A stretch of 64,000 nt of DNA from an uncultured Eubacteriales bacterium (GCA_934796165.1 CAKVOU010000006.1:43464-107463); one strand, 5' to 3'. Positions 8,565-16,540 are shown, counted from the first letter of the stretch. Numbers and translations: made by a program. The notes: generated from the letters alone by a model not told the origin.

Positions 8565-9460
8565 TCGGATCAAGACAGAGAAGGCTCCGCCGCCGACGCG
8601 CCATGCGCATGGGGGGAGCCGGAAACAGGGAAAGATATCTGCCGTGGCTGATCCTCGGCGGCGTGGTACTTCTTGCCATAGCGCTCGCCATTCTTCTCGG
8701 GAACGTACTCGGAAAACAGGCGGAGGGGCTCCCTGCGGGGAGAGACGACGTTTCCGTGACCTACGGCAACATCCGCATTCCGGGCGTTTCGTGTGAAGCG
8801 TTTGCATTCGGGTATGCGGTGGATAATATGAAGGCAACCGGAACGACCGCCGTCTCGGTGGTTCTCCGGGGCGCGGACGATACACTCGGATACCGCTCGG
8901 AGACCGCGATCCATATGAAGCGGCAGGCGGACGGCGCGGTAAACGAAAACGCCGGAGCGGAGATCGCCTACCTCCACGAAAACGGGATGTATGTCTGCGG
9001 GTTCTTCCAGGTCCTCTCCGGGGGGCTTGACGGACAGGCAGGAACCGCCGAGGAATACTACGAGCGTTCGCTTGCCGCAGAGATTGCAGGAGCGGGGATT
9101 GACGCCATCCTTTTCGACGGACTGCGGTTTGACGGGGAAAACGAGAGCGTATCACTTGCGTATCTTTCCGCGCTTCGCGCGGATACAAAAGACACCGCCG
9201 TCGGGGTCGTGCTCCCCGCGGATTTCTTCAAAAGCGGCAACCGGGAGGCAACGCTCCGGCACTATCTCCGGTCTGCGGATTTCTTTGCGCTTGATCTGCG
9301 CGGAATCAGCGACACGGAGGAACTTTCCGATCTGCTCGGCAGTGCTTCCTACTGTCTCCGCGCCTTCCCCGTGCGCCTGCTCCTCCGCGCTTCCGACGAG
9401 GCAACGCGCACCCGGCTCCGGGAAAGCGGGTATACGGATTTTCAGATCCTCCCGGATTGA
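8561..9460 (+). CDS. membrane-anchored protein, possible barrel-like extracellular domain
   Basis: A 299-residue protein: an Arg-rich N-terminus, one membrane span (about 27-50) and an extracellular domain. The alternating pattern in the domain (AVSVVLRGADDTLGY, IAYLHENGMYVCGFFQV, AGIDAILFDGLRFDGEN, AVGVVLPADFF, FFALDLRGI) looks like a beta/alpha barrel related to glycosidase-like DUF4015 domains, but I see no firm catalytic pair. It starts within the stop codon of the foldase gene (ATGA overlap), so translation is coupled. A terminator follows 24 bp after the stop. A cell-envelope role is inferred from the anchor and its partner. Confidence 0.75.
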   Translation: MIGSRQRRLRRRRAMRMGGAGNRERYLPWLILGGVVLLAIALAILLGNVLGKQAEGLPAGRDDVSVTYGNIRIPGVSCEAFAFGYAVDNMKATGTTAVSVVLRGADDTLGYRSETAIHMKRQADGAVNENAGAEIAYLHENGMYVCGFFQVLSGGLDGQAGTAEEYYERSLAAEIAGAGIDAILFDGLRFDGENESVSLAYLSALRADTKDTAVGVVLPADFFKSGNREATLRHYLRSADFFALDLRGISDTEELSDLLGSASYCLRAFPVRLLLRASDEATRTRLRESGYTDFQILPD

Positions 9461-9483
9461 ACGCCCGATTAAAAAAACAAAAC

Positions 9484-9523
9484 CTCCCCCGGCAGACCTG
9501 ACGGTCCGCCGGGGGATTTTCGT
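9484..9523. terminator. bidirectional rho-independent terminator
   Basis: An 8-bp GC stem (CCCCCGGC with GCCGGGGG) has a T-rich run on the forward side and TTTTGTTTTTTT on the reverse side. It serves the convergent ends of the genes at 8561-9460 and 9590-10411. Confidence 0.88.
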
Positions 9524-9589
9524 TTTGCGTAACAGCATCCGATAGCCGGGTCTGCCGAAAAGAACGCGCCTTTCCCGGCTGTCCGCCAT

Positions 9590-10411
9590 TCACCCGCAGA
9601 AAAGCAACACCAGAAGGTATATCCACAGGTCGTCGCCCGGCTTCTGCGAGGTCAGATACATCAGCCCAAGCAGGAGCAATTCCTCCGAGCCGAGCGCGTG
9701 GGGAAGCGAAAAGTGCTCCAGAAATCCCGGTGGCTTGGGGAGCGAGTGCGGCAGGGCTTCCCCGACGACAGGGTCGCAGGAGTTTCCGGCGTTACAGGAA
9801 TCTCCGGAATTGCAGGAGCATCCGTCATCGCGGAAATCGCCGGGGGCACCGGGGTCACAGGAGTACCCGGATCCCCCGCAGTTTCCGGAATCACCGGGAT
9901 CCCCGGAATTGCAGGAATCTCCGATCCGCCCGCTGCATCCGTTTCCGTGAAACCCGCAGATCTCCGTGCCGGAACCGCCATACCCGCGGGTTTCCTGAAC
10001 CGGTCCAGCCCCTTCATAACCGCCATCCGCTTCTCCGAAGTCCCGGTTCCCCCCATCGCCGGGCGCCGCCGTCGGGCGACTTCCGCCGCGCTCGCGCGCG
10101 ACTTCCGCCGCCCGCCCCGCATCCCCCGGCTCCGTGCCGAAAACCGGGAAGTTTCCCGTCCCCCCGGCGGCTTCGCCGGAACGCACGTTCTGCTCCTCGG
10201 AAGTACCGCGCTCCGGAGCGGAACCCCACCCCGTACCGCCTGCCGGCTCCTCCGGAGCGTCCCCCGCAGGCGTCACCTGCTCCTCAAGGGGAGAAAAAGT
10301 CGTCTTCCCGCCGTTTTTGTGAAATACATTTCCGCTGTAATTCTCCGGTATCGCTACGTCATCCGACGGATACGGTACCCGCCGCCGGTTATCCGGTGTC
10401 CGGTAATACAT
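9590..10411 (-). CDS. unrecognised protein with Cys/Gly/Asp/Asn/Ser repeats
   Basis: A 273-residue protein, last of a three-gene operon. The N-terminus (about 1-45) is polar with MYYRTPDNRRRVPY. Residues 50-145 are Gly/Glu/Pro-rich and disordered. Residues about 146-220 form an irregular repeat of motifs such as GDSCNSGD and GNCGGSGYSCD, with about nine Cys. A hydrophobic C-terminus (EELLLLGLMYLTSQ..DDLWIYLLVLLFCG) recalls short hydrophobic tails of uncharacterised clostridial proteins. GGAGGAAAATGA precedes the ATG, which directly abuts the stop of the upstream gene. The Cys-rich low-complexity region suggests a structural protein, perhaps of the spore surface, but nothing proves it. Confidence 0.72.
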   Translation of the reverse strand: MYYRTPDNRRRVPYPSDDVAIPENYSGNVFHKNGGKTTFSPLEEQVTPAGDAPEEPAGGTGWGSAPERGTSEEQNVRSGEAAGGTGNFPVFGTEPGDAGRAAEVARERGGSRPTAAPGDGGNRDFGEADGGYEGAGPVQETRGYGGSGTEICGFHGNGCSGRIGDSCNSGDPGDSGNCGGSGYSCDPGAPGDFRDDGCSCNSGDSCNAGNSCDPVVGEALPHSLPKPPGFLEHFSLPHALGSEELLLLGLMYLTSQKPGDDLWIYLLVLLFCG

Positions 10412-11107
10412 TCATTTTCCTCCGTTTCCGGGCAGAAACCCTTCCAGAAGTTCGCCGATCTTGCCGAAGCGCACCATGCTGTCTACCGCCGCGGCGCGGC
10501 GGGGGGACAGGTAGGGCTTGAGCGCAACGAGAAGCGTCAGCCGCTTGTCACAGGGAAACCGGATCTGCCGTTTTCCGCCGGCACCCGTCGCCGGAAATGC
10601 CCCGGCAGCAACACCCGTACCGTCGTTTTCGCCGTCCCCGCCGACCTGTCCCCTTACGTCGGATCCGCCGGAGCTGATTTCCCCATCGGCACCCGCGCCG
10701 GAGAAAAATGTTTCCCCGCCGCCGGTGTGTGCCGCATTTCCTTCCGCCACGACCGAATCAATGATCTCCGACAGCCGGTCGCCGGACGACTGCCGGTCAT
10801 CGGACAAACGACCGCCATGAACCGACGTTTCCCCCGAGAAGGATTGCCCCGCTCCGGGTGACTGCCGATTATCGGGAAACTGCCCCTCCCCGAAGCCGGG
10901 TGCGCCAGCCCCCGAAACACCTGTCATGCCGGCAGTGCTCCAACCGTTCCCGTCCGCCGGCTGCCTTCCGGTGCCGGAAGCGCCGTTCCCGCTGTTTCTC
11001 CCGCTCATGTTCATTCCGCCGAGGAGCGACGCAAAGCCCCGGAGCATTTCCGGGTGCTGCATCAGCATGGACAGCGTATCCGTGAGGCGGGAATCTCCCT
11101 GTTCCAT
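10412..11107 (-). CDS. unrecognised Gly/Ser-rich protein with conserved ends
   Basis: A 231-residue protein and middle gene of the operon. A helical N-terminus (LTDTLSMLMQHPEMLRGF) is followed by about 150 residues of Gly/Ser/Asp/Asn-rich disorder. A folded C-terminus follows, with CDKRLTLLVALKPYLSPRR and AAVDSMVRFGKIGELLEGF. From memory, the LLxALKPYL segment recurs in short uncharacterised clostridial proteins. The start overlaps the upstream stop by one base (TGATG) and has a GGAGGGGGG ribosome site. No function is assigned. Confidence 0.72.
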   Translation of the reverse strand: MEQGDSRLTDTLSMLMQHPEMLRGFASLLGGMNMSGRNSGNGASGTGRQPADGNGWSTAGMTGVSGAGAPGFGEGQFPDNRQSPGAGQSFSGETSVHGGRLSDDRQSSGDRLSEIIDSVVAEGNAAHTGGGETFFSGAGADGEISSGGSDVRGQVGGDGENDGTGVAAGAFPATGAGGKRQIRFPCDKRLTLLVALKPYLSPRRAAAVDSMVRFGKIGELLEGFLPGNGGK

Positions 11108-11427
11108 CAGTTCCCCCCTCCGTTTACCGGATCCGCGCCGGATTTCCGCGAATCAGACGGCATCCCGGCAGTGCCGTTCCGCCCCTTGGCGGCTGACCGT
11201 CCGGGGTACCCGGGTTGCCCGAACTGTCCGAACTGCTGTTTCAAGCGTTCCAGATCCCCGTCGTCCGCGCCGTGGAGTGCCGCCCGCAGGCGGGCAAGAT
11301 CTCCTTTTCCGATATTCATGGCGCCGAGATTGATCCCCGATTCCGCCGCCAGTTTTTGTATCACCTGTAAAAGCTGATCGTCTGACAGGGTAAGCAACCG
11401 TTCCAGTGCCCGTTTGTCAAGCTTCAT
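11107..11427 (-). CDS. small helical protein of unknown function, first in operon
   Basis: A 106-residue protein. The first 70 residues are helical and charged (LDKRALERLLTLSDDQLLQVIQKLA, then LARLRAALHGADDGDLERLKQQF), and the tail is Gly/Pro/Ser-rich and disordered. There is no signal peptide or membrane segment. GGAGGGAGTAC precedes the ATG. It leads an operon whose other two members are also unrecognised. One-base and zero-base junctions show tight translational coupling, so the three products probably act together. Confidence 0.72.
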   Translation of the reverse strand: MKLDKRALERLLTLSDDQLLQVIQKLAAESGINLGAMNIGKGDLARLRAALHGADDGDLERLKQQFGQFGQPGYPGRSAAKGRNGTAGMPSDSRKSGADPVNGGGN

Positions 11428-11496
11428 GTACTCCCTCCTCTGCTTACGGAAAAGGACGGACGGTGCGTCCGTTTTCCCCGTTCCGGTTCTTACGCC

Positions 11497-11504
11497 AGTA
11501 TATG
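11497..11504 (-). promoter_or_regulatory. possible sporulation-sigma -10 element
   Basis: About 70 bp before the three-gene operon the reverse strand reads CATATACT, which fits the CATAnAnT -10 of the mother-cell sigma factors E/K. An AC lies 17 bp upstream, as in sigma-K promoters. The -35 for sigma E is poor. This is a weak, motif-only call. Confidence 0.3.
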
Positions 11505-11551
11505 AGCCACTGTGAGGGGCGGTTCGGGCAAAGATTTACGCCGTGATTTCC

Positions 11552-11580
11552 TTGCATTCCGGGACAGATCGTGATATACT
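11552..11580 (+). promoter_or_regulatory. SigA-type promoter
   Basis: TTGCAT (11552-11557), 17 bp, TATACT (11575-11580), upstream of the phosphodiesterase gene at 11616. Confidence 0.65.
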
Positions 11581-11615
11581 GTTAATGCTTTGATATTTCA
11601 GGGAAGGAGGTCACC

Positions 11616-12119
11616 ATGGAGTATCTGATTTTTTCCGATTCCCACCGTTCCCCCGAAAAGATCCGCGAGGTACTGTCCCGTCAGATCTCCCGCCCATGCG
11701 GAGTATTTTTCCTCGGCGACGGGATCTCCGATGCGGAAGCGGCAGTCGGAAACATTCCGCTTTACGAAGTTTCCGGAAACTGCGACGGATTTCTCTCGCC
11801 GGGTAACACCAGCCCGACAGAGCGGCTCGTCACGGTGGAAGGGATACGCGTTCTGCTCCTGCACGGTCATCTGTACGGAGTCAAATCCGGTCCCGGCGCG
11901 GCAATTGCCCATGCCGTGAGGGAGGGAGCGGATGTACTTCTGTTCGGACATACGCACGAGGCGTTTTGCGAAACGATTGACGCAGGTGAAACGGTCGGCG
12001 GAATTACGCTCTCCCGCCCGCTCTGGGTGCTCAATCCCGGCAGCATCGGATACGGGGACAGCTTCGCTTTTCTGAACATCCGGGACGGTGTACCGCACCT
12101 CAGCCTCGGCTCGCTCTGA
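11616..12119 (+). CDS. YfcE/MJ0936-family metallophosphoesterase
   Basis: A 167-residue calcineurin-like phosphodiesterase of the small YfcE/MJ0936 type. The metal ligands are in order: FSDSH near the N-terminus, FLGDGI, GNCD, LLHGH and FGHTH. A canonical AAGGAGGT ribosome site precedes the ATG. It is a single-gene unit with its own promoter and terminator. The physiological substrate in this family is generally unknown. Confidence 0.92.
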   Translation: MEYLIFSDSHRSPEKIREVLSRQISRPCGVFFLGDGISDAEAAVGNIPLYEVSGNCDGFLSPGNTSPTERLVTVEGIRVLLLHGHLYGVKSGPGAAIAHAVREGADVLLFGHTHEAFCETIDAGETVGGITLSRPLWVLNPGSIGYGDSFAFLNIRDGVPHLSLGSL

Positions 12120-12130
12120 TTGACGGGGAC

Positions 12131-12170
12131 AAAAAAAGTTGCCGCACAGCCGTGCGGCAACTCTCTCCCT
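12131..12170. terminator. bidirectional rho-independent terminator
   Basis: A perfect 10-bp stem (GTTGCCGCAC with GTGCGGCAAC, loop AGCC) has seven A residues before it and a pyrimidine tail ending TTTTT after it. It serves the phosphodiesterase gene on the forward strand and spoVG on the reverse strand. Confidence 0.9.
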
Positions 12171-12309
12171 TTTTCCGGCACCGGATACCCGATGCCTCAC
12201 TGTTTATTTCCGGTGTACTTCCCCCCACCGGTCATTCCTTCCCTGCAAAGACCAAAAATCTCCCAAACCCGCTTCGGGTTCCCGGGATTTTCCGTCCGGT
12301 CAGAGAATG

Positions 12310-12660
12310 TCAGACGGTCGTTGTATCCGGAACAGCCGTTTCGGTCTCAACGGTCATGCCGTCCGTTTCCTCAGCCCCTGCAGTCGCCTCGGCGACCTTC
12401 GCCGCTTCCACGGCACGGTCATACGCCTCGATCACCGCGGTTTCAAGGACCGAACGGAACTGCGCATTGATGGGGTGCACGATGTCGCGGTAGGTGTCGT
12501 CCTGATTCTTGCGGCTCGGCATCACGATAAAGTATTTTTCACGAGCGTGAATGACCTTGATGTCGTGTACTGCCAGCTGGTTGTCAAACGTAACCGATAC
12601 GATGGCTCTCATCGGGCCCTCATCGAATAATTTTCTCACCTTTACGTCTGTAATCTGCAT
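12310..12660 (-). CDS. spoVG: septation regulator / RNA-binding protein SpoVG
   Basis: A 116-residue SpoVG: MQITDVKVRKL, MRAIVSVTFDN, AVHDIKVI, FIVMPSRK and DIVHPIN are all family hallmarks. SpoVG binds nucleic acid and affects division-septum placement, sporulation and other processes. The C-terminal 35 residues are a Thr/Glu/Ala-rich extension. The start at 12660 follows GGAGGAAG; a 12-residue longer frame is not needed. It is divergent from murC. A reverse promoter probably lies in the AT-rich gap (TTGAAT and TATACT are present, but the spacing is about 19). Confidence 0.96.
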   Translation of the reverse strand: MQITDVKVRKLFDEGPMRAIVSVTFDNQLAVHDIKVIHAREKYFIVMPSRKNQDDTYRDIVHPINAQFRSVLETAVIEAYDRAVEAAKVAEATAGAEETDGMTVETETAVPDTTTV

Positions 12661-12716
12661 TTTTCTTCCTCCTTCATGTGTCAGATGCCGTAGCATTCCA
12701 AGTAGTTACTTCTTTG

Positions 12717-12745
12717 TTTACAGTATAAAGTTGTATTGTGATAAT
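12717..12745 (+). promoter_or_regulatory. SigA-type promoter for murC
   Basis: TTTACA (12717-12722), 17 bp, GATAAT (12740-12745). It lies in the AT-rich gap shared with divergent spoVG and leaves a leader of about 110 nt before murC. Confidence 0.7.
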
Positions 12746-12864
12746 TATTCAACGGCAAAGAGGATTTTTTGTGAAGATTCCTGCCGGGAGGTTACACGAA
12801 TCGCCATTGCTGTAACATTTTTGAAATTTTATCAAAGCCGCCGATGTGCGGCGTGGAGAGGATT

Positions 12865-14283
12865 ATGTCTGTTCCGAACACTCATTACGGCGCGGCGGAA
12901 GCCGGGCGTATGCTTGCGGGCTGCCGTTCGTTTTATTTCATCGGGATCGGCGGGATCAACGTCTCGTCGCTTGCTCTGCTGACCAAAAAGCGGGGCTTTG
13001 CCGTCAGCGGCTCCGACCGCCAGATGACCGCGCTGACCGAACATCTGCGTGCCGCCGGCATCCGGGTCTTTGACACGCACGACGCCTCGCACCTCGACGA
13101 GGTACACGTCGACGCGGTAGTCTACACCGTTGCCATTCAAAACGACAATCCGGAGTATCTGGAAGCCCTCCGGCGGGGGCTTCCGGTGCTTTCCCGTGCG
13201 GATTACATGGGGTATCTCATGTCCGCGTACCCCCGGCGGATCGGTATTTCCGGAATGCACGGCAAGAGCAGTACCACCTCCATGTGCGCGGAAATTCTCA
13301 TGGACGCAGGCGTCGACCCGACGGTGCTTTCCGGTGCGGAGATGCGGGCAATGGGCGGGTCCACCCGTATCGGGGACGGAGAGGATTTTCTGTTTGAAGC
13401 CTGCGAGTACATGGATTCGTTTCTCGATTTTTCCCCGAACATCGCCGTGCTTCTCAACATCGAGATGGATCACGTGGACTATTTTCACGATATGGAGCAG
13501 ATCCGCACCTCCTTCGGGCGGTTTGCGTCCCTGACGGGCGAGGACGGCTTTGCGGTCGTGAATGCGGACGACAAAAACGTCATGTCTGCCGTATCGGGAT
13601 ACCGCGGGCACCTTGTGACCTTCGGGCGGACGGAGAACGCGGACTACACCGCCGCAAACCTGACAATGGAGCGCGGGCGGGCGACGTTTGACATTCTGAA
13701 AAGCGGGCGCTTCTTCTGCCATGTGACGCTCCGCGTGCCGGGCGAATTTCAGATCATGAACGCGCTTGCCGCGGCTGCGGCGTGCGATCTCTGCCGCATT
13801 TCTCCCGAGAAGATCGGGGCGGGACTTTCCTCCTTTCCGGGGGCGCTCCGTCGCATGGAGCACAAAGGGACCCTGCACGGTGCGGACGTATACGATGACT
13901 ACGGGCATCACCCGACCGAGGTGCGCGCCACACTCAGAGGCGCGGGAGAAATGGGGTTTGAGCGGCTATTCTGCGTATTTCAGTCGCACACATACAGCCG
14001 GACGAGGGGGCTGTGGGACGAATTCCTGACTGCCTTTTCTCCCTGTACGCATCTTCTGATTGCGCCGATCTACGCGGCGCGGGAGACGGACACGCTCGGC
14101 GTGACGCCGGAAAAGCTTGCAGATGCGATCAACGAAAAAGAGGGGCGTACCTTTGCCGGGGCGCCTGGGGACCTTTCCCGGATTGCCGGGTATCTGAACC
14201 GGGAGCTGCGCCCGGGGGACGGGCTGATCGTGATGGGAGCGGGGGATATTTACAGGCTGTTTGATCTGTTGGAGTTTGACTGA
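12865..14283 (+). CDS. murC: UDP-N-acetylmuramate--L-alanine ligase
   Basis: This cytoplasmic enzyme adds the first L-Ala to UDP-MurNAc in peptidoglycan synthesis. At 472 residues it has the normal three-domain Mur ligase layout. The N-terminal FIGIGGIN is the Rossmann loop, GMHGKSSTTS is the ATP-binding P-loop, NIEMDHVDYF follows, and YDDYGHHPTEV is the C-terminal signature. Two motifs deviate from the usual forms: GMHGKSST for GTHGKTTT, and FQSHTYSRT for FQPHRYSRT. The start at 12865 follows GGAGAGG. It stands alone with its own promoter. Confidence 0.95.
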   Translation: MSVPNTHYGAAEAGRMLAGCRSFYFIGIGGINVSSLALLTKKRGFAVSGSDRQMTALTEHLRAAGIRVFDTHDASHLDEVHVDAVVYTVAIQNDNPEYLEALRRGLPVLSRADYMGYLMSAYPRRIGISGMHGKSSTTSMCAEILMDAGVDPTVLSGAEMRAMGGSTRIGDGEDFLFEACEYMDSFLDFSPNIAVLLNIEMDHVDYFHDMEQIRTSFGRFASLTGEDGFAVVNADDKNVMSAVSGYRGHLVTFGRTENADYTAANLTMERGRATFDILKSGRFFCHVTLRVPGEFQIMNALAAAAACDLCRISPEKIGAGLSSFPGALRRMEHKGTLHGADVYDDYGHHPTEVRATLRGAGEMGFERLFCVFQSHTYSRTRGLWDEFLTAFSPCTHLLIAPIYAARETDTLGVTPEKLADAINEKEGRTFAGAPGDLSRIAGYLNRELRPGDGLIVMGAGDIYRLFDLLEFD

Positions 14284-14547
14284 CAAAAAGCGCCCCGCCT
14301 GCCGGCGGGGCACCCGCAAAGCGGGGATCCGGCGGCGGGGCGCGGCGATTTACACGGACAACGAAAAAAGCCGCCGGGGGCGGCGGAAGTCCGCGATTGC
14401 GGCTCGGAGATTCCGGGATTTTCTGATTTTTGCGGGGCGGAGAGCCGGCAAACGCGGGCGGAAGTCGCCCGGGGCGGCGCGGCACTTTCCGGAAACTTCC
14501 CCGTACAGAACAGCATTTCCGTGCGCCCCACCGGATACAGGATTATC
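14284..14547. other. GC-rich intergenic stretch with hairpins, no gene
   Basis: Just past murC a GC stem (GCCCCGCC with GGCGGGGC) stands at about 14290-14310, with T residues only on the reverse side. It includes a GCCTGCCGGCGGGGCACCCG block also present twice near 39000. No coding frame is supported. The murC transcript probably ends at the strong hairpin downstream. Confidence 0.55.
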
Positions 14548-14596
14548 AAAAGAAAGCATCCAACCGCCCGCTTTGGTTGGATGCTTTCTTTTTTGA
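14548..14596. terminator. strong bidirectional terminator between murC and sigF
   Basis: A perfect 18-bp stem (14548-14565 with 14575-14592, 9-nt loop). Its outer pairs are A/T, giving TTCTTTTTT after the stem on the forward strand and TTTCTTTT on the reverse strand. It ends both murC and the spoIIA operon. Confidence 0.93.
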
Positions 14597-14693
14597 ATCT
14601 GCCTTCCGCCGTTTCCGGCGCCGCCGAACCTTGTCTCATCCTGCCGTGGCAAGCGTCGCCGGTACCCGGTCCGGATCGTTCCAGACGCCCGCC

Positions 14694-15560
14694 TTACGCA
14701 AGCTCGGCGCGAAGGAACGCCATGATCTTCTTTTCCTCTCGCGACACCTTGACCTGCGACAACCCGAGATTGTCCGCGACCTCTTGTTGGGTCATGTCGC
14801 GGTAATACCGGAGCAGGACGATCTTCTGCCAGAGCGGCTGCATTTTCCCGATCGCCTGCGAGAGCGCAACACGGTCACAGATACGCTCCATTTCGTTTTC
14901 TTCCCCGTCCGTGACGGTCCCCTCCAGCGTCATACCGGATTCCTCGCCGTACACGGTTTCCGACAGCATGGTCACGGGGGTCAGCGCATCAAGCGCAATT
15001 GCCGCGTCCTCGGTGCTCACTCCGGCTCGCGCGGCAAGCTCCGCGATACCGGGTTCCCTGCCTTCCTCCGACAGGATTTTTGCCCGCTCGCGCATCAGGA
15101 TCGCACCGGTACGCTTATAGGTACGGCTGACCCGGATGATCCCGTCGTCCCGCAGATGGCGGCGGATCTCCCCGATGATGAGCGGAACTGCGTAGGTGGA
15201 AAATGCCGTCCCGCGTTCGAGATCAAAGGAACGTACCGCCCGGAGCATGCCGAGCGTGCCGATCTGGATGAGGTCTTCGTATTCGGTGCCTCTGTCAAGA
15301 AATCTTGACGCGACCCGTCGGACAAGTCCCATGTTTTCCGTGATCAGCGTTTCGGTCGCTCCCTCGTCCCCTTGCTGCGCGGCACGAAGCAATTCGCGGT
15401 TACGCGCGATGCGTTCCTTCCCCGGCTCTTCCCGGCCCTCCCCATCGGGGTTGTCCTGTTCCGGTTCCGCATCCGGGCATTCCGTTTCCGCGTCCTCACT
15501 GATTTCGTCGTCCAATGAGGGAATCAGACATCCCGTATTCGTTTTTTCAAGCATGGTCAT
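14694..15560 (-). CDS. sigF: RNA polymerase sporulation sigma factor F
   Basis: A 288-residue sigma-70 group 3 factor. Region 2 has ENMGLVRRVASRF, DLIQIGTLGMLRAV and AFSTYAVPLIIGEIRRHLRDD. Region 3 follows, and region 4 ends with YYRDMTQQEVADNLGLSQVKVSREEKK. As third gene after spoIIAA and spoIIAB it is sigma F (spoIIAC), the first forespore-specific factor. An unusual acidic leader of about 45 residues precedes region 2. The ATG follows GGGAGG. Sigma G is the only close alternative; the operon decides. Confidence 0.95.
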   Translation of the reverse strand: MTMLEKTNTGCLIPSLDDEISEDAETECPDAEPEQDNPDGEGREEPGKERIARNRELLRAAQQGDEGATETLITENMGLVRRVASRFLDRGTEYEDLIQIGTLGMLRAVRSFDLERGTAFSTYAVPLIIGEIRRHLRDDGIIRVSRTYKRTGAILMRERAKILSEEGREPGIAELAARAGVSTEDAAIALDALTPVTMLSETVYGEESGMTLEGTVTDGEENEMERICDRVALSQAIGKMQPLWQKIVLLRYYRDMTQQEVADNLGLSQVKVSREEKKIMAFLRAELA

Positions 15561-15602
15561 GTGCGCCTCCCGTCCTTTTCCTCAGGATATGTAGAAGCGC
15601 AC

Positions 15603-16058
15603 TCAATGTCCGAAGGACTTCTCCGCCAGCTTTTTATACAGGATCACCGTGGTGCCCTTGCCGACGCGCGAGGTCACGCGTACCCGGTCGCAGAAGCTTT
15701 CCATGACGGTAAAGCCCATGCCGCTCCGCTCGCTTTCCGCGTCGGTCGTGAAGAGCGGCTGACGTGCCAGCTTCACGTCCGGGATGCCGCAGCCGTCGTC
15801 GCGGATGAGGATGCGGATCAGTCTGCCCTCGTACAGGCGCACATTGATATGGATCTTCCCGTGCGTGCCGCGGTATGCGTGTACGATGCAGTTGGTCACC
15901 GCCTCGGATACCGCGCACTTGATGTCCGCCAGTTCGGTCGCCGTCGGATCGAGCTGGGAACAGAATACCGCGACCGTTGCCCGCGCGATTCCCTCATTGA
16001 CTGAAAGGGACGGCAATTCGAGTTTCAGTTCATTCTCCAATGCTTCCTTGCGTTTCAA
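15603..16058 (-). CDS. spoIIAB: anti-sigma F factor / Ser kinase
   Basis: A 151-residue GHKL kinase that binds and holds sigma F and phosphorylates SpoIIAA. The N box is AVSEAVTNCIVHAY, the G1 box is RDDGCGIPD, and the G2 region is SGMGFTVMESFCD. The start codon is TTG, overlapping the stop of spoIIAA by 4 bases (TTGA), with GGGAGG nine bases upstream. The rare start plus overlap suggests its level is set by coupling to SpoIIAA translation. A 42-bp gap separates it from sigF. Confidence 0.96.
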   Translation of the reverse strand: MKRKEALENELKLELPSLSVNEGIARATVAVFCSQLDPTATELADIKCAVSEAVTNCIVHAYRGTHGKIHINVRLYEGRLIRILIRDDGCGIPDVKLARQPLFTTDAESERSGMGFTVMESFCDRVRVTSRVGKGTTVILYKKLAEKSFGH

Positions 16059-16399
16059 TTTGCTTTGCCTCCCTTGTCATATTCCATGTGGATCATGCGG
16101 TCAAGCCCCGACAGATCAAAGATTTTTTTCACCCGTTGGGACGGGTTCCGCAGAATCAGGTCTCCGTTCATTTTGCGGATCAGGGCATATCTGCCCATCA
16201 CAAGTCCGAGCCCCGAGGAATCCATAAAATCAATGGACCCGAGATCCAGAATCACCCGCTTCGGACGGCGGCGGCAAATTTCTTCATCAATCTCCAGTCG
16301 CATCTTTCCCGCGTTATGATGGTCAATTTCGCCGGTCAGATACACCGTCAGTACCTGATCGCCGAATTCGGTTTTCACGCCGTTCCCGGTCAATGGCAT
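16055..16399 (-). CDS. spoIIAA: anti-sigma F factor antagonist
   Basis: A 114-residue STAS-domain protein. The phosphorylatable Ser is Ser61 in DFMDSSGLGLV, equivalent to Ser58 in Bacillus. Unphosphorylated SpoIIAA frees sigma F from SpoIIAB in the forespore. The start at 16399 follows GGAAGGAAACT; a 28-residue longer frame is not supported. It is first in the spoIIA operon. Confidence 0.95.
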   Translation of the reverse strand: MPLTGNGVKTEFGDQVLTVYLTGEIDHHNAGKMRLEIDEEICRRRPKRVILDLGSIDFMDSSGLGLVMGRYALIRKMNGDLILRNPSQRVKKIFDLSGLDRMIHMEYDKGGKAN

Positions 16400-16460
16400 A
16401 GTTTCCTTCCTTTCCGTCATCGGAATCTGTAATTTGCTTCCTGTATTTGTTTTCGTTCCC

Positions 16461-16469
16461 ATAATACCA
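16461..16469 (-). promoter_or_regulatory. extended -10 upstream of spoIIA
   Basis: The reverse strand reads TGGTATTAT here. A TTGACA stands at 16488-16493, but the spacer is 21 bp, too long for ideal SigA use, so the extended -10 may compensate. A clear sigma-H promoter, which drives spoIIA in Bacillus, was not found. Confidence 0.4.
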
Positions 16470-16540
16470 CGTCTGATGCGCAAAACTTGTCAAACCGTCG
16501 TGCGGGTCAAAATTTTTTACTCCGGTTACGAAAGGACGGC

